From Maledivibacter sp. (GTDB lineage Bacteria; Bacillota; Clostridia; Peptostreptococcales; Caminicellaceae), in NCBI GenBank assembly GCA_025210375.1, contig JAOASB010000026.1:1-64000 (forward strand): a DNA stretch of 64,000 nucleotides, read 5' to 3'. Positions 26,550 through 36,475 of the stretch are shown here, piece by piece. Made by a program: the position numbers and the translations under genes. Each line of letters begins with the position of its first letter. Positions within the stretch are counted from its first letter, which is position 1. The notes beneath the pieces were generated by a model. It was not told the DNA's origin and made no database searches. It saw only the letters and a program-made list of their open reading frames with translations.

Positions 26550-28283
26550 ATGAATTTGAAGATGAAAAAGATGAGTAAGATTATGGCTATAATTATGGTG
26601 TTAGTTGTTTTACTTGGTACTGTGACCGCATGTGGTAAGAAAGAAGCAAAGAATCCATCAAAGGCTAAGGGGGATATAGCTGTAACACCTTCATCTGAAC
26701 TGGATCCTGCAGACAAAGTGCCTGAGATTGAATTTTGGATTCAGTCACAAACAAAGGATCCTAAAAGATACGAAGCGGGACTCATGATATCAGAAAACTG
26801 GAAAAAGCTAGGCTTTAGAGTGAGTGCTGAGACAAGGGAATGGGCCACAATGTCTGCTCAAGGTATGAAGGCCCACGAACATGATGTGTTTATGGTTAGA
26901 TGGGGAGGTAAACCTGAAAGGGTTGATCCATATCACTGGTTGTTCTCAATGCATTCTTCCGCTGAAGCTCAAGAGGGAGGATACAACGTAGCTGGATATA
27001 TCAATCCTAAATATGATGAATTAGCTAAGATATTTGCAACCCACCTTGATATGCAGGAAAGGCAGAAGGCTGCAAAGGAAATGCAAGCTCTTCTAGCTAA
27101 AGATGTGCCACAACCTCCTATGTTCAAAACAAAAATAAGAAATGCCTATAACAAGGGTAAGTTTACTAATGTGACACCTGGTATAGGACTAGGATTATAT
27201 AGCTTTTGGAACTTCATGAATATAACACCCACAACGGATGATAAGATTTTAAATCTTGGTCAAGGGAATGATATTACACTTTTAAACCCATTAACAACTA
27301 AAACTGGGCAAGATATCTATATGCTTAAGAATATCTATGATCCATTAGTAAGATTAGATACAGAAGGAAAACCAGTTAATTGGTTGGCTAAGGAAATAAA
27401 TGAGATAGATGATACAACCATCGAAGTAACTATTAGGGATGATGTAAAGTTCCATGATGGAGAACCCCTAACTGTGGATGATGTCAAATTTACATTTGAT
27501 TTTGCTAAGGAAGTAAAATCACCAACATATTTTGCCCATATTAGAAGTATTGAGTCTGTTGAAATCAAAGATGAAAATACGGTGACATTTAAGCTTACAG
27601 AGCCCTATGCTCCATTTATATCAAATACCCTTTCGCTATGTCTAATTCTTCCTGAACATATTTGGAGCAAGGTTTATGAGGAAAAGGGAGCAGAAGGAGT
27701 GCTTACCTGGGAGAATATCCCGGCTATTGGTTCAGGACCATTTATATTTGATTACTGGAGACCTAATGAAGAATTTGCATTAAAAGCTAACAAAGATCAT
27801 TTCCAAGTACCTAAGATAGAAGGAATAATCAGAACCCCATATGCACAATCCCTAGGTGTAGTACAAGGTTTAGTTGCTGGGGAAGTTGAAATGTCCTCTC
27901 AAAACCTATTACCTTTAGATCTAGAAGAGGTTAAGAAGAATCCAGGCCTAGAGGTTCTTGAACTTCCAGATATGGGTAGTTATGTAATACACTACAATAT
28001 AAGAAAAGCACCATTTGAAGATGTATATGCAAGACGTGCTTTGACAATGGCCATCCCTAGACAAAAAATTCTAGATGTAGTATTTGATGGCGATGCACTA
28101 AAAACGTTTTCCCTTGTTTCAGAGGACAATACTTTCTGGGTAAATCAAGATATAGAAAAACTTGATTTTGACCTGGATAAGGCCCGTAAAGAACTTCAAA
28201 ATGCAGGGTATAGATGGGATGAGGAAGGAACATTGTACTATCCTAAGGATTTTAAACCAACACCTATATTACCAGAACAATAG
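26550..28283 (+). CDS. Peptide ABC transporter substrate-binding lipoprotein, apparently circularly permuted
   Basis: A 577-residue SBP_bac_5 (DppA/OppA) family protein. A lipobox VTAC with Cys28 marks a lipoprotein. The domain order is unusual. Residues 57-215 look like the normal C-terminal lobe (ISENWKKLGFRVSAETREWATM, then GYINPKYDELAK). Residues 230-577 look like the normal N-terminal part (DPLVRLDTEGKPVNWLAKE, VKFHDGEPLTVDDVKFTFD), ending at KARKELQNAGYRW where ordinary members continue into the C-lobe. ATG 26550 or TTG 26556 could be the start. It presumably binds oligopeptides for the permeases downstream. Confidence 0.88.
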   Translation: MNLKMKKMSKIMAIIMVLVVLLGTVTACGKKEAKNPSKAKGDIAVTPSSELDPADKVPEIEFWIQSQTKDPKRYEAGLMISENWKKLGFRVSAETREWATMSAQGMKAHEHDVFMVRWGGKPERVDPYHWLFSMHSSAEAQEGGYNVAGYINPKYDELAKIFATHLDMQERQKAAKEMQALLAKDVPQPPMFKTKIRNAYNKGKFTNVTPGIGLGLYSFWNFMNITPTTDDKILNLGQGNDITLLNPLTTKTGQDIYMLKNIYDPLVRLDTEGKPVNWLAKEINEIDDTTIEVTIRDDVKFHDGEPLTVDDVKFTFDFAKEVKSPTYFAHIRSIESVEIKDENTVTFKLTEPYAPFISNTLSLCLILPEHIWSKVYEEKGAEGVLTWENIPAIGSGPFIFDYWRPNEEFALKANKDHFQVPKIEGIIRTPYAQSLGVVQGLVAGEVEMSSQNLLPLDLEEVKKNPGLEVLELPDMGSYVIHYNIRKAPFEDVYARRALTMAIPRQKILDVVFDGDALKTFSLVSEDNTFWVNQDIEKLDFDLDKARKELQNAGYRWDEEGTLYYPKDFKPTPILPEQ

Positions 28284-28304
28284 ATATGCTGAATTGGGGT
28301 TACT

Positions 28305-28388
28305 CAGAATGGAGAATCTTAAAACCCTAACCTTCATTCTGAAATAGCCCAGGGCTGAATTAAAGGCATTGTCCTTTGAGACAGCCCC
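28305..28388 (+). terminator. Two hairpins between the binding-protein and permease genes
   Basis: cagaatg/cattctg (28305-28341) and gggctg/cagccc (28352-28387) hairpins lie in the 200-nt gap and lack long T-runs. They could protect the binding-protein mRNA or end part of the transcripts, giving more binding protein than permease. Confidence 0.5.
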
Positions 28389-28483
28389 CTATATACGCAA
28401 ATGAAGAATAAGAAGGGTATATCAACAATGAAAAAGTCTTAATTGATAACAAAAATAACTAAAAAGGATAGAGTGAAGAAAAT

Positions 28484-29461
28484 ATGAGATTATTTAAATA
28501 TATTTCGAAAAGACTTATTATTGCTTTCTTTACATTATTTATATTAGTAACTATTGTTTTTTTCATGTTTAGAGTGATTCCAGGAGATCCGATCAGTATG
28601 TTTATAGACTCGGGATTAGATAAAGAATCACAGGAACTTCTTTTGGAGCTGTATGGATTAGATAAATCTATTCCAGAGCAATATGTCATATATATAAAAG
28701 GATTATTTACCGGGGATTTGGGGAATTCCTTTACCTATGGTAAGCCCGTGTTGGAGGTGATTGGGGAAAGATTCCTTAACACACTTATACTAACCATTAC
28801 TTCCCTTATCTTAGCTTATACTATAGGAATAATAGTGGGAAGCTATCTTGCTTGGCATAGGAATACCAAAATAGATTATATAGGAACTATTATGGCATTA
28901 TTAATAAGATGCGCACCGGTTTTTTGGACTGGTCTGATATTACTTTCAATATTTTCATTCAAATTGGGATGGCTACCTTTAGGGGGTATGACCACTGTGG
29001 GAACTAACTTTACTAGCTTTTGGGATAAAATATCTAGTGTGGATTTTCTTAAGCATTTGATACTACCGGCGGTTGCATCGGCACTTTATTCTGTAGCTAC
29101 ACCTACATTGCTTATGAGAACATCTATGCTGGAAGTAGTAAAGGAAGATTTTGTTGAACTCGCTTTGGCTAAAGGCATTCCAGAGAAAAAAGTTATGCGT
29201 AGACATGCCATGAGAACGGCTTTACTTCCAGTAGTTACTATATTTGCTGTATCAGTAGGTCGTGCCATAGGTGGTTCAGTATTAGTGGAAACCGTATTTA
29301 GATGGCCTGGTATGGGAAGAGAAATTGTACTTGCAGTAGGGTCTAGAGATTATCCTATGGCACAGGGTGCATTTCTATTTATCGGATTTGCCACGATTAT
29401 GTTTAATTTATTAGCGGATGTTTTATATGCATATTTAGACCCTAGAGTATCCCTAGATTAG
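28484..29461 (+). CDS. Peptide ABC transporter permease (DppB/OppB type)
   Basis: A 325-residue inner-membrane permease with six predicted helices. FRVIPGDPISMF near 27-38 and the EAA loop VEL-ALAKGIPEKKVMRRHAMRTALLPV near 223-251 contact the ATPases. Its length and N-terminal pattern fit DppB. It is the first of four transporter genes (28484-32343) transcribed together. Confidence 0.93.
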   Translation: MRLFKYISKRLIIAFFTLFILVTIVFFMFRVIPGDPISMFIDSGLDKESQELLLELYGLDKSIPEQYVIYIKGLFTGDLGNSFTYGKPVLEVIGERFLNTLILTITSLILAYTIGIIVGSYLAWHRNTKIDYIGTIMALLIRCAPVFWTGLILLSIFSFKLGWLPLGGMTTVGTNFTSFWDKISSVDFLKHLILPAVASALYSVATPTLLMRTSMLEVVKEDFVELALAKGIPEKKVMRRHAMRTALLPVVTIFAVSVGRAIGGSVLVETVFRWPGMGREIVLAVGSRDYPMAQGAFLFIGFATIMFNLLADVLYAYLDPRVSLD

Positions 29462-29472
29462 GAGGAGGAATC

Positions 29473-30324
29473 ATGAAAAAAGCATTAAAACTACTAAGCA
29501 AGAATAAGGTAGGGGCATTGGGATTTATAATATTTTTATTCTTTGTACTGATAGCCATATTTGCTGAGCAAATAGCTCCCTATGATCCTATGGAAATATT
29601 ATTTCATCCAGATGGTGGTGTAAAAAGATTACTTCCTCCGTCAGCAGAACATTTACTAGGTACAACATATATGGGAAGGGATGTATTCTCACAAATGGTG
29701 ATAGGGTCAAGAGTTGCTGTATTGGTAGGCTGTATCTCTGCTGTATGTGTTGCTTTTATTGGAACCAATATAGGCTTGATTGCCGGATACTTTGGAGGCA
29801 AGGTAGATAGAATACTTATGGGTATAGTAGATATAATGTATGGTTTACCCTTTTTACCCTTTGCACTTATACTTGTATCGGTTTTAGGACCCGGCGTCCA
29901 AAATGTTATATTAGCAATTGTTTTGATTACATGGAGAAACTCCTCAAGAGTAATTCGCTCCCAAGTTTTATCTATAAAAAATAGAACATATATTGAAGCT
30001 GTAAAATTAAGTGGGGCTAGTGATTCAAGGATACTTTATAAACATATAGCTCCAAATGTTATGCCAATTTCCCTGGTATATGTTGCTACAACTATGGCAT
30101 CGGCAATAATGTCCGAATCTAGTATAAGCTTCTTAGGTTTAGGAGATCCATTGCAGGTAAGCTGGGGTAGAATACTATTTACTTGCTATTCATCTCAAGC
30201 TGTTTTCAAAGCCCCCTGGTGGATAATACCTCCTGGAATAGCAATCACATTATTGGTATTATCCGGGTATATGATGGGTAGAGCAATCGAAGAAATAGTA
30301 AATCCAAGGTTAAGGGAGAGATAA
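29473..30324 (+). CDS. Peptide ABC transporter permease (DppC/OppC type)
   Basis: A 283-residue partner permease. PPSAEHLLGTTYMGRDVFSQM near 54-74 is the typical DppC periplasmic segment, and YIEAVKLSGASDSRILYKHIAPNV near 175-198 is the EAA loop. It has five to six helices. It lies 11 nt after the first permease, with ggaggagg before the ATG. Confidence 0.93.
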   Translation: MKKALKLLSKNKVGALGFIIFLFFVLIAIFAEQIAPYDPMEILFHPDGGVKRLLPPSAEHLLGTTYMGRDVFSQMVIGSRVAVLVGCISAVCVAFIGTNIGLIAGYFGGKVDRILMGIVDIMYGLPFLPFALILVSVLGPGVQNVILAIVLITWRNSSRVIRSQVLSIKNRTYIEAVKLSGASDSRILYKHIAPNVMPISLVYVATTMASAIMSESSISFLGLGDPLQVSWGRILFTCYSSQAVFKAPWWIIPPGIAITLLVLSGYMMGRAIEEIVNPRLRER

Positions 30325-30325
30325 C

Positions 30326-31327
30326 ATGGCATTGTTAGAATTAAAAAATGTTTCCATAGAATATAAACTTTCAGATGGGGTATTAAAAGCAGTTGATAAT
30401 GTATCACTTAATATTGAAAATGGAGATATATTAGGTTTAGTAGGTGAGAGTGGTTGTGGTAAGAGTACGATTATAAAAAGCATCATAAAATTGCTTCCAT
30501 CAAACGGTAGAGTTTCACAGGGAGAGATGTTATTTGATGGAGTAGATATTATCAAGCTGTCCAAGGAAGAAATAAGAAAAAGAAGATGGAAAGATATTTC
30601 GATGATTACTCAAAGTGCAATGAACTCACTCAATCCAGTGTATAGAGTAGGAAAACAAATTACAGAAGCCATAATTGAGCATGACAAGGTGAGTAAAAGT
30701 GTGGCAATGGAAAGAGCGGGAGAATTATTTGATATTGTTGGTTTGGAAAGGGGTAGACTTGAAGATTATCCCCATCAGTATAGTGGAGGAATGAAGCAAA
30801 GAGCTATTATAGCAATGGCTTTAGCCCTTAATCCAAAGTTGATTATCGCCGATGAACCGACTACAGCATTGGATGTAGTAGTTCAATCCCAGATACTAGA
30901 AAGAATTAATAATTTGCTTGAAGAATATGAGGGTTCAATGATATTAGTAACCCATGATATATCTGTAGTCGCACAAACCTGTAATAAGGTTGCAGTTATG
31001 TATGGAGGAAAGATAATAGAATATGGGGATGCAATACAAGTACTGAAGAAACCAAATCATCCTTATACAATGGGACTTAAGAATGCATTTCCATCCTTGG
31101 TGGGAGAAAAGAAGGAATTGGTATCAATAGCAGGTAGTCCACCTGATTTATCTAAGGAATTAAAGGGCTGTCGTTTTGCTGCAAGATGTCCATTTGTATT
31201 GGATGAGTGTAGAACCGGTAATATTGATAAAACAGAGGTGAAGGATGGTTTCTTCCATTGTATAAGGGGTGACGAAAGAGAGAAGTTAAGAGAACTCGCT
31301 GATTTACCCGATACATGGGAAAGTTAA
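30326..31327 (+). CDS. Peptide ABC transporter ATPase (DppD/OppD type)
   Basis: A 333-residue ATP-binding subunit. Walker A GESGCGKST near 40-48, signature YSGGMKQRAIIAMAL near 151-165, and Walker B LIIADEPTTALD near 171-182. The C-terminal GCRFAARCPFVLDEC cysteine cluster is typical of oligopeptide ATPases, some of which bind an iron-sulfur cluster there. It starts 1 nt after the permease stop. Confidence 0.94.
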   Translation: MALLELKNVSIEYKLSDGVLKAVDNVSLNIENGDILGLVGESGCGKSTIIKSIIKLLPSNGRVSQGEMLFDGVDIIKLSKEEIRKRRWKDISMITQSAMNSLNPVYRVGKQITEAIIEHDKVSKSVAMERAGELFDIVGLERGRLEDYPHQYSGGMKQRAIIAMALALNPKLIIADEPTTALDVVVQSQILERINNLLEEYEGSMILVTHDISVVAQTCNKVAVMYGGKIIEYGDAIQVLKKPNHPYTMGLKNAFPSLVGEKKELVSIAGSPPDLSKELKGCRFAARCPFVLDECRTGNIDKTEVKDGFFHCIRGDEREKLRELADLPDTWES

Positions 31328-31344
31328 CTTATAGGAGTGAAAAT

Positions 31345-32343
31345 ATGACTAAAGGAAATCCAAAATTAATAGAGGCGGTTGACCTTAAAAAGGAATTTAC
31401 AGTCAAGGTAAAGGGCAAGGGTAGAGTAAGGGAAGTAAAAACTCTAAAGGCTGTAGATGGAATAAATATACATGTTAATGAAGGTGAAACCCTAGGGATA
31501 GTGGGTGAAAGTGGATGTGGAAAAACCACTACCGCAAAGCTACTGCTAGGACTGTATAATCCTACAAGTGGAAAAATAATGTTGAAGGACAAGGATATTT
31601 CTAATTTAGATAAAAAAGACATGAAAAGCTTTAGAAGGCAGGCTCAAATGGTTTTTCAAGATCCATACGAATCATTAAATCCTAGATTTAAAGTGAAAGA
31701 TACAATAATGGAACCCCTTGAAATACATGGTATTGGTAAAGATAAAGATGATAGGTATGAAATAGCCAGGAAAATACTAGAAGAATCTGGGCTAAAACCA
31801 GCGGAGCAGTTTATGGAGAGATATCCCCATGAAATGAGTGGAGGACAAAGACAAAGGGTGGCAATTGCAAGGGCCTTGGTTCTAAATCCCGATTTCCTCA
31901 TAGCCGATGAACCTGTATCTATGTTGGATGTATCCATTAGGGCAGGTATACTAAGGCTGTTAAGAAAAATGATTACGGGCAGAAATTTAGCGGGAATAGT
32001 TATTTCCCACGATATCTCCCTTGTTAGATATACCAGTGATAGAACGGCTGTTATGTATCTGGGAAAGGTTGTGGAACAAGGGGATACAGAAACTTTAATA
32101 AAAAAGAGATATCACCCCTATACAGAAGCATTATTAGAGGCTGTGCCTAGCCCTGATCCTGAAGTGAAGCTCAGTTTACAAAAAATAAAGGGAGAAGCAC
32201 CAAATCCAGTTAATCTCCCAACAGGTTGTAGATTTCACCCAAGATGTATTAAATGTATGGAAGTATGTAAGACAGTAGAACCCAAAGAAATAGATATGGG
32301 GGATGGTCACAAGGTAATGTGCCATTTATATGAAAGGAGATAA
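31345..32343 (+). CDS. Peptide ABC transporter ATPase (DppF/OppF type)
   Basis: A 332-residue second ATPase. Walker A GESGCGKTTTAK, signature MSGGQRQRVAIARAL and Walker B FLIADEPVSMLD are all complete. The C-terminal TGCRFHPRCIKCMEVC matches the partner's cysteine cluster. ATG at 31345 is chosen because ataggagtg lies before it; an ATG at 31315 would overlap the previous gene. It lies directly before the creatininase-family gene. Confidence 0.94.
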   Translation: MTKGNPKLIEAVDLKKEFTVKVKGKGRVREVKTLKAVDGINIHVNEGETLGIVGESGCGKTTTAKLLLGLYNPTSGKIMLKDKDISNLDKKDMKSFRRQAQMVFQDPYESLNPRFKVKDTIMEPLEIHGIGKDKDDRYEIARKILEESGLKPAEQFMERYPHEMSGGQRQRVAIARALVLNPDFLIADEPVSMLDVSIRAGILRLLRKMITGRNLAGIVISHDISLVRYTSDRTAVMYLGKVVEQGDTETLIKKRYHPYTEALLEAVPSPDPEVKLSLQKIKGEAPNPVNLPTGCRFHPRCIKCMEVCKTVEPKEIDMGDGHKVMCHLYERR

Positions 32344-32345
32344 AA

Positions 32346-33101
32346 ATGGGTAAAGCATTGATTTTAGAAAATATGACATGGAAAGAATTAGATGAAATAA
32401 AGGATAAAGTAGAATTGGTAATAGTACCGGTGGGGTCTACGGAGCAGCATGGACCAAATACAACCCTTGATACCGATACCATAAGAGCAAGGATAATTAG
32501 TGAGATGATAGGGGAGGTTTTCGGAGAGAGGGTCCTTGTGGCACCTACTATACCTATTGGACTTTCTTATCATCACATGAAATTTCCAGGGACATTGACT
32601 TTTTCCTTGGAAACCTACCTAAGAATTTTGAGGGATATATGTTGGAGCTTTAAACAACATGGATTCAAGAAAATATTATTCTTATCGGGACATGGTGGAA
32701 ATAAACGACCTATTCAAGAATATGCTTCAGAAGCAAAAAAAGAATTTGATATGGATATATATATGAGTGGTATAGGTGGGAGCTTAGTGAGAGAATTAAG
32801 TGAAAAATATGGATTTTCCAAATTTAAAGGCCATGCTTGTGAGGTTGAAACTTCTCAAACCATGTATTTAGCTCCAGACCACGTGCGATATGATTCCCTT
32901 GAAAAAGCAAAATTTAGAGATGATAGCAAATATCTAATCAAAGAATATACCCATGGTGGTGGTGTATTCTGGGATTATAGAAAAGTTACAGAGAATGGAG
33001 CCTTAGGGGATGCCACAAGGGCAAGTGTAGAATTCGGGAAGGAAATGAATGAAATGGTAATCAAGAAAATCACCGAATTTATTGAGAAGATAATATTATA
33101 A
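32346..33101 (+). CDS. Creatininase-family amidohydrolase
   Basis: A 251-residue metal-dependent amidohydrolase of the creatininase/FAPy hydrolase fold. VPVGSTEQHGPNTTLDTD near 28-45 supplies the Glu, His and Asp ligands. SGHGGNKRPIQE near 114-125 and GHACEVETSQTM near 161-172 supply the rest. The family cleaves cyclic or linear amides and the exact substrate cannot be read from sequence. It starts 2 nt after the ATPase. A related gene occurs at 55985 in the TRAP cluster. Confidence 0.88.
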   Translation: MGKALILENMTWKELDEIKDKVELVIVPVGSTEQHGPNTTLDTDTIRARIISEMIGEVFGERVLVAPTIPIGLSYHHMKFPGTLTFSLETYLRILRDICWSFKQHGFKKILFLSGHGGNKRPIQEYASEAKKEFDMDIYMSGIGGSLVRELSEKYGFSKFKGHACEVETSQTMYLAPDHVRYDSLEKAKFRDDSKYLIKEYTHGGGVFWDYRKVTENGALGDATRASVEFGKEMNEMVIKKITEFIEKIIL

Positions 33102-33177
33102 AAAATATATATGAATTTATCCATATATATTCATAATGTTTAGAATCAAATACTGAATTATATTAGAGGGATGAAGG

Positions 33178-34821
33178 ATGAAGGATAATTATAATCATTT
33201 TAAATTGACCGATGAAAATGGCGAAATAATTAGAAACAATAGAGGAGATAAGGGTTCAAATGGTATGGTAGCCACAGCCAGGCTTGAGGCCTCAAAGATA
33301 GGAATAGATATAATAAAAAGTGGAGGAAATGCCATAGATGCAGCCGTTGCTGTTGGCTTTGCACTAGGAGTATGCGAACCAAATGCATCGGGTCTAGGTG
33401 GGGGAGGTTTTATGACCATTAGGCTTGGTGATAGTGGAGAGACCATATTCCTAGATTTCAGAGAGGTCGCACCTGCACTAGCAAATCCATCTATGTGGCA
33501 AATAGATGATAATGGGGATGTCATAGGCGATGAAAAATCCCAAGGTGGTAAATCGATCTGTGTTCCAGGAGAAGTAGCTGGACTTATATCGGCATTAGAA
33601 AACTATGGGACAATGACTTTGGAAGATGTCCTAAAGCCAGCTATACAACTAGCAGAGGATGGATTTATCGTCTCAGACATGTTTAAACGGGATATAGATA
33701 ATTACAGAAATAAGCTTTTAGAATATGAAGAAAAGGGAAATGTGTTTCTAAATGACTACAAAGTAGGAGATAAAATCACCAATAAACCACTGGCAGATAC
33801 CCTTAGAAAAATCAGTGAAGAAGGGACAAATGGATTCTATAAAGGGGCTGTTGCTGATAGAATAATCAAATCCATCCAGAAGCATTCGGGAATAATGGCC
33901 ATAGAAGATTTGGAGAACTATGGTGTTAATGAATTAAAGCCTATGAGGGGGACCTATAGGGGCTATGAAATTATTTCTTCACCGCCTCCAAGTTCAGGAG
34001 GCACCCATATTATACAGATTTTAAATATTTTAGAAAACTTTGATATTTCATCCTATGAAGTCAATTCCACCGAATATATGCATATATTTTCTGAAATATT
34101 CAAGATGTGCTTTGCAGACAGACTAGAGTATATGGGTGACCCTAATTTTGCATATGTGCCTATTAATGGGTTGATATCAAAACAATATGCCAAAAGACTT
34201 GCTAGGAAAATAGACATGGACAAGGCTAATAAATATGGATATGATTATCCAATTGATTTTGAGCCCACTGATACCACCCATTATTCCATAGGGGATAAAG
34301 ATGGGAATATGGTATCAGTAACTAAAACCATAAGTGCATTTTTTGGATCAGGAGTGGTACCAGAGGATACGGGGATAGTATTGAACTGTCAAATGAGGGG
34401 TTTTGCCCTAGGTGAAGGAAAAGCAAATTCAGTAGGGCCCAATAAAAAGCCCCTTAGCTCGATGAGTCCTACTATAATACTAAAGGATAATAAGCCATTT
34501 GCAGTACTAGGTTCTCCTGGCGGTAATAGAATCATTACCACAGTAGCCCAGGTTATATCTAAACTCATAGATCATAATATGAATATAGAAGATGCTATTA
34601 ATTCTCCAAGAATATCTAACTATGTGGATGGTATCATGCTTTATGAAAGTAGAATATCATCGGATTCCATAGCAAAGCTACGGAATATGGGGCATGATGT
34701 TGAGATGCTATCAGAATATGATAGAAAATTAGGGGGAGTCCAAGGCATTAAATATAATGATGAAATGATAATAAAAGGAGCGGCGGATCCCAGAAGGGAT
34801 GGAGTGGCAATTGGCTATTGA
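33178..34821 (+). CDS. Gamma-glutamyltransferase family protein, first copy
   Basis: A 547-residue Ntn-hydrolase precursor. Autoprocessing and catalysis should occur at Thr366 in DTTHYSIGDKDGN. SGLGGGGFMTI near 71-81 and SSPPPSSGGTHIIQ near 267-280 are conserved substrate-loop regions. There is no signal peptide, unlike secreted GGTs, so it probably acts in the cytoplasm on imported gamma-glutamyl peptides. A close paralogue follows at once. A related acylase activity (cephalosporin or acyl-amide) is possible. Confidence 0.9.
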   Translation: MKDNYNHFKLTDENGEIIRNNRGDKGSNGMVATARLEASKIGIDIIKSGGNAIDAAVAVGFALGVCEPNASGLGGGGFMTIRLGDSGETIFLDFREVAPALANPSMWQIDDNGDVIGDEKSQGGKSICVPGEVAGLISALENYGTMTLEDVLKPAIQLAEDGFIVSDMFKRDIDNYRNKLLEYEEKGNVFLNDYKVGDKITNKPLADTLRKISEEGTNGFYKGAVADRIIKSIQKHSGIMAIEDLENYGVNELKPMRGTYRGYEIISSPPPSSGGTHIIQILNILENFDISSYEVNSTEYMHIFSEIFKMCFADRLEYMGDPNFAYVPINGLISKQYAKRLARKIDMDKANKYGYDYPIDFEPTDTTHYSIGDKDGNMVSVTKTISAFFGSGVVPEDTGIVLNCQMRGFALGEGKANSVGPNKKPLSSMSPTIILKDNKPFAVLGSPGGNRIITTVAQVISKLIDHNMNIEDAINSPRISNYVDGIMLYESRISSDSIAKLRNMGHDVEMLSEYDRKLGGVQGIKYNDEMIIKGAADPRRDGVAIGY

Positions 34822-34846
34822 CATAAAAATAATTAGGAGAGTAAGT

Positions 34847-36454
34847 ATGGATAAATTGATGGAAAGAAGAAGTATAGGAAACAAGGCTATGGTTTCCAGT
34901 GGTAAAGCACAAGCCTCCCAAATAGGAATAGATATTCTTAAAAAGGGAGGGAATGCCATAGATGCAGCAGTGGCTGTGGGTTTTGCCCTAGGGGTATGTG
35001 AGCCTGCTACATCGGGCTTAGGGGGTGGCGGGTTTATGACCATAGTTACTCCTGCTATAGGCAAGCCAATCTTTGTTGATTTCAGAGAAGCAGCTCCTGA
35101 AAAAGCAAGTCCCCATATGTGGGAAATTGGCGATGATGGCAAGGTAGTTAATAGGGAAAATGCTATAGGAGCAAAATCCGTAAGCACCCCTGGAGAAGTA
35201 GCCGGTATGATATATGCTTTGGAAAAATATGGAACGATGAACCTCGCTGAGGTTATGGAACCTGCTATTAGATTAGCTGAGGAAGGCATAGTTGTAACTA
35301 AGATGATGGAAGGAATGCTAAGTGAATATGCTGAGCATTTAGGAAAAAGCAAGGATGCGTCTAGGATTTTTTTAAGAAATAATAATTACTATAAAGCGGG
35401 AGATATATTTACAAATGTAGATTTAGCAAATAGTTTAAGAGAAATTTCAACGGGAGGGAAAGAAAAATTTTATAGGGGCAAAATAGCCGATGCAATAATT
35501 GAGACTATTAATGATAAGGGTGGGATAATGACCCATAATGACCTTAAAAAATATGAAGTTGAATTAAAGAAACCTGTAATAGGAAGCTATAGAGGATATA
35601 AGATTATATCTTCACCACCTCCTAGTTCTGGAGGTACCCATATAATTCAGACATTAAATATATTAGAAAGATTTGATGTAGGAAAACTGGAAGTGAATTC
35701 CTGTGAGTATTTACATTTGTTTTCAGAGGTTTTTAAATTATCCTATGCCGATAGAGTAAAATTTATGGGTGATACAAATTTTGTTGATGTTCCCTTAAAT
35801 GGTCTTGGCTCCAAGGAATATGCTAAGATTTTATCAAATAGAATAGACCCCAATAGATCTCAAAATCCTAATATCTATGATCCTTGGACCTATGAACATC
35901 ATGATACCACCCATTATTCCATAGCGGATTCTGAGGGAAATCTTGTATCAGTAACTAAAACAATCAATCATTTTTTTGGATCTTGTTTAGTGGCAAAGGA
36001 TACAGGAATTCTGCTTAATGATACTATGGCGGATTTCTCAATAAAAAGGAATGATGTAAACTCAGTGGATAGTGGGAAGAAATCCTTAAGTACCATGGCA
36101 CCTACTATTATTCTAAAGGATGATAAACCCTTCGCAGTAATAGGGTCTCCCGGTGGAGCAAGAATAATAAATATTGTAGTCCAAGTCATATCTAAGTTGA
36201 TTGATCATGATATGGACATTCAAGATGCAATTAGTTCTCCTAGAATTACACAGAATACCAGCAACGATATGTTTTATGAAGATAGGATATCAAATTCAGT
36301 TATTGACAAATTATCTAATATGGGGCACGATATGAAAAAACGCCTTCCATGGGATAAGAAAATGGGCGGTGTTAACGGAATAAGATTTATGGAGGATGGT
36401 ACTATAATCGGAGGTGCTGATCCTAGAAGAGATGGTAAAGCTATGGGATTATAG
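34847..36454 (+). CDS. Gamma-glutamyltransferase family protein, second copy
   Basis: A 535-residue paralogue of the preceding gene with the same order of motifs: SGLGGGGFMTI, SSPPPSSGGTHIIQ, and the processing threonine in HDTTHYSIADSEGN. It also lacks a signal peptide. ATG at 34847 is taken because taggagag precedes it. An upstream in-frame ATG lies inside the first copy. The pair arose by tandem duplication and has diverged, so the two may differ in substrate. Confidence 0.9.
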   Translation: MDKLMERRSIGNKAMVSSGKAQASQIGIDILKKGGNAIDAAVAVGFALGVCEPATSGLGGGGFMTIVTPAIGKPIFVDFREAAPEKASPHMWEIGDDGKVVNRENAIGAKSVSTPGEVAGMIYALEKYGTMNLAEVMEPAIRLAEEGIVVTKMMEGMLSEYAEHLGKSKDASRIFLRNNNYYKAGDIFTNVDLANSLREISTGGKEKFYRGKIADAIIETINDKGGIMTHNDLKKYEVELKKPVIGSYRGYKIISSPPPSSGGTHIIQTLNILERFDVGKLEVNSCEYLHLFSEVFKLSYADRVKFMGDTNFVDVPLNGLGSKEYAKILSNRIDPNRSQNPNIYDPWTYEHHDTTHYSIADSEGNLVSVTKTINHFFGSCLVAKDTGILLNDTMADFSIKRNDVNSVDSGKKSLSTMAPTIILKDDKPFAVIGSPGGARIINIVVQVISKLIDHDMDIQDAISSPRITQNTSNDMFYEDRISNSVIDKLSNMGHDMKKRLPWDKKMGGVNGIRFMEDGTIIGGADPRRDGKAMGL

Positions 36455-36475
36455 GGATATATGGAGGAGTCAATC

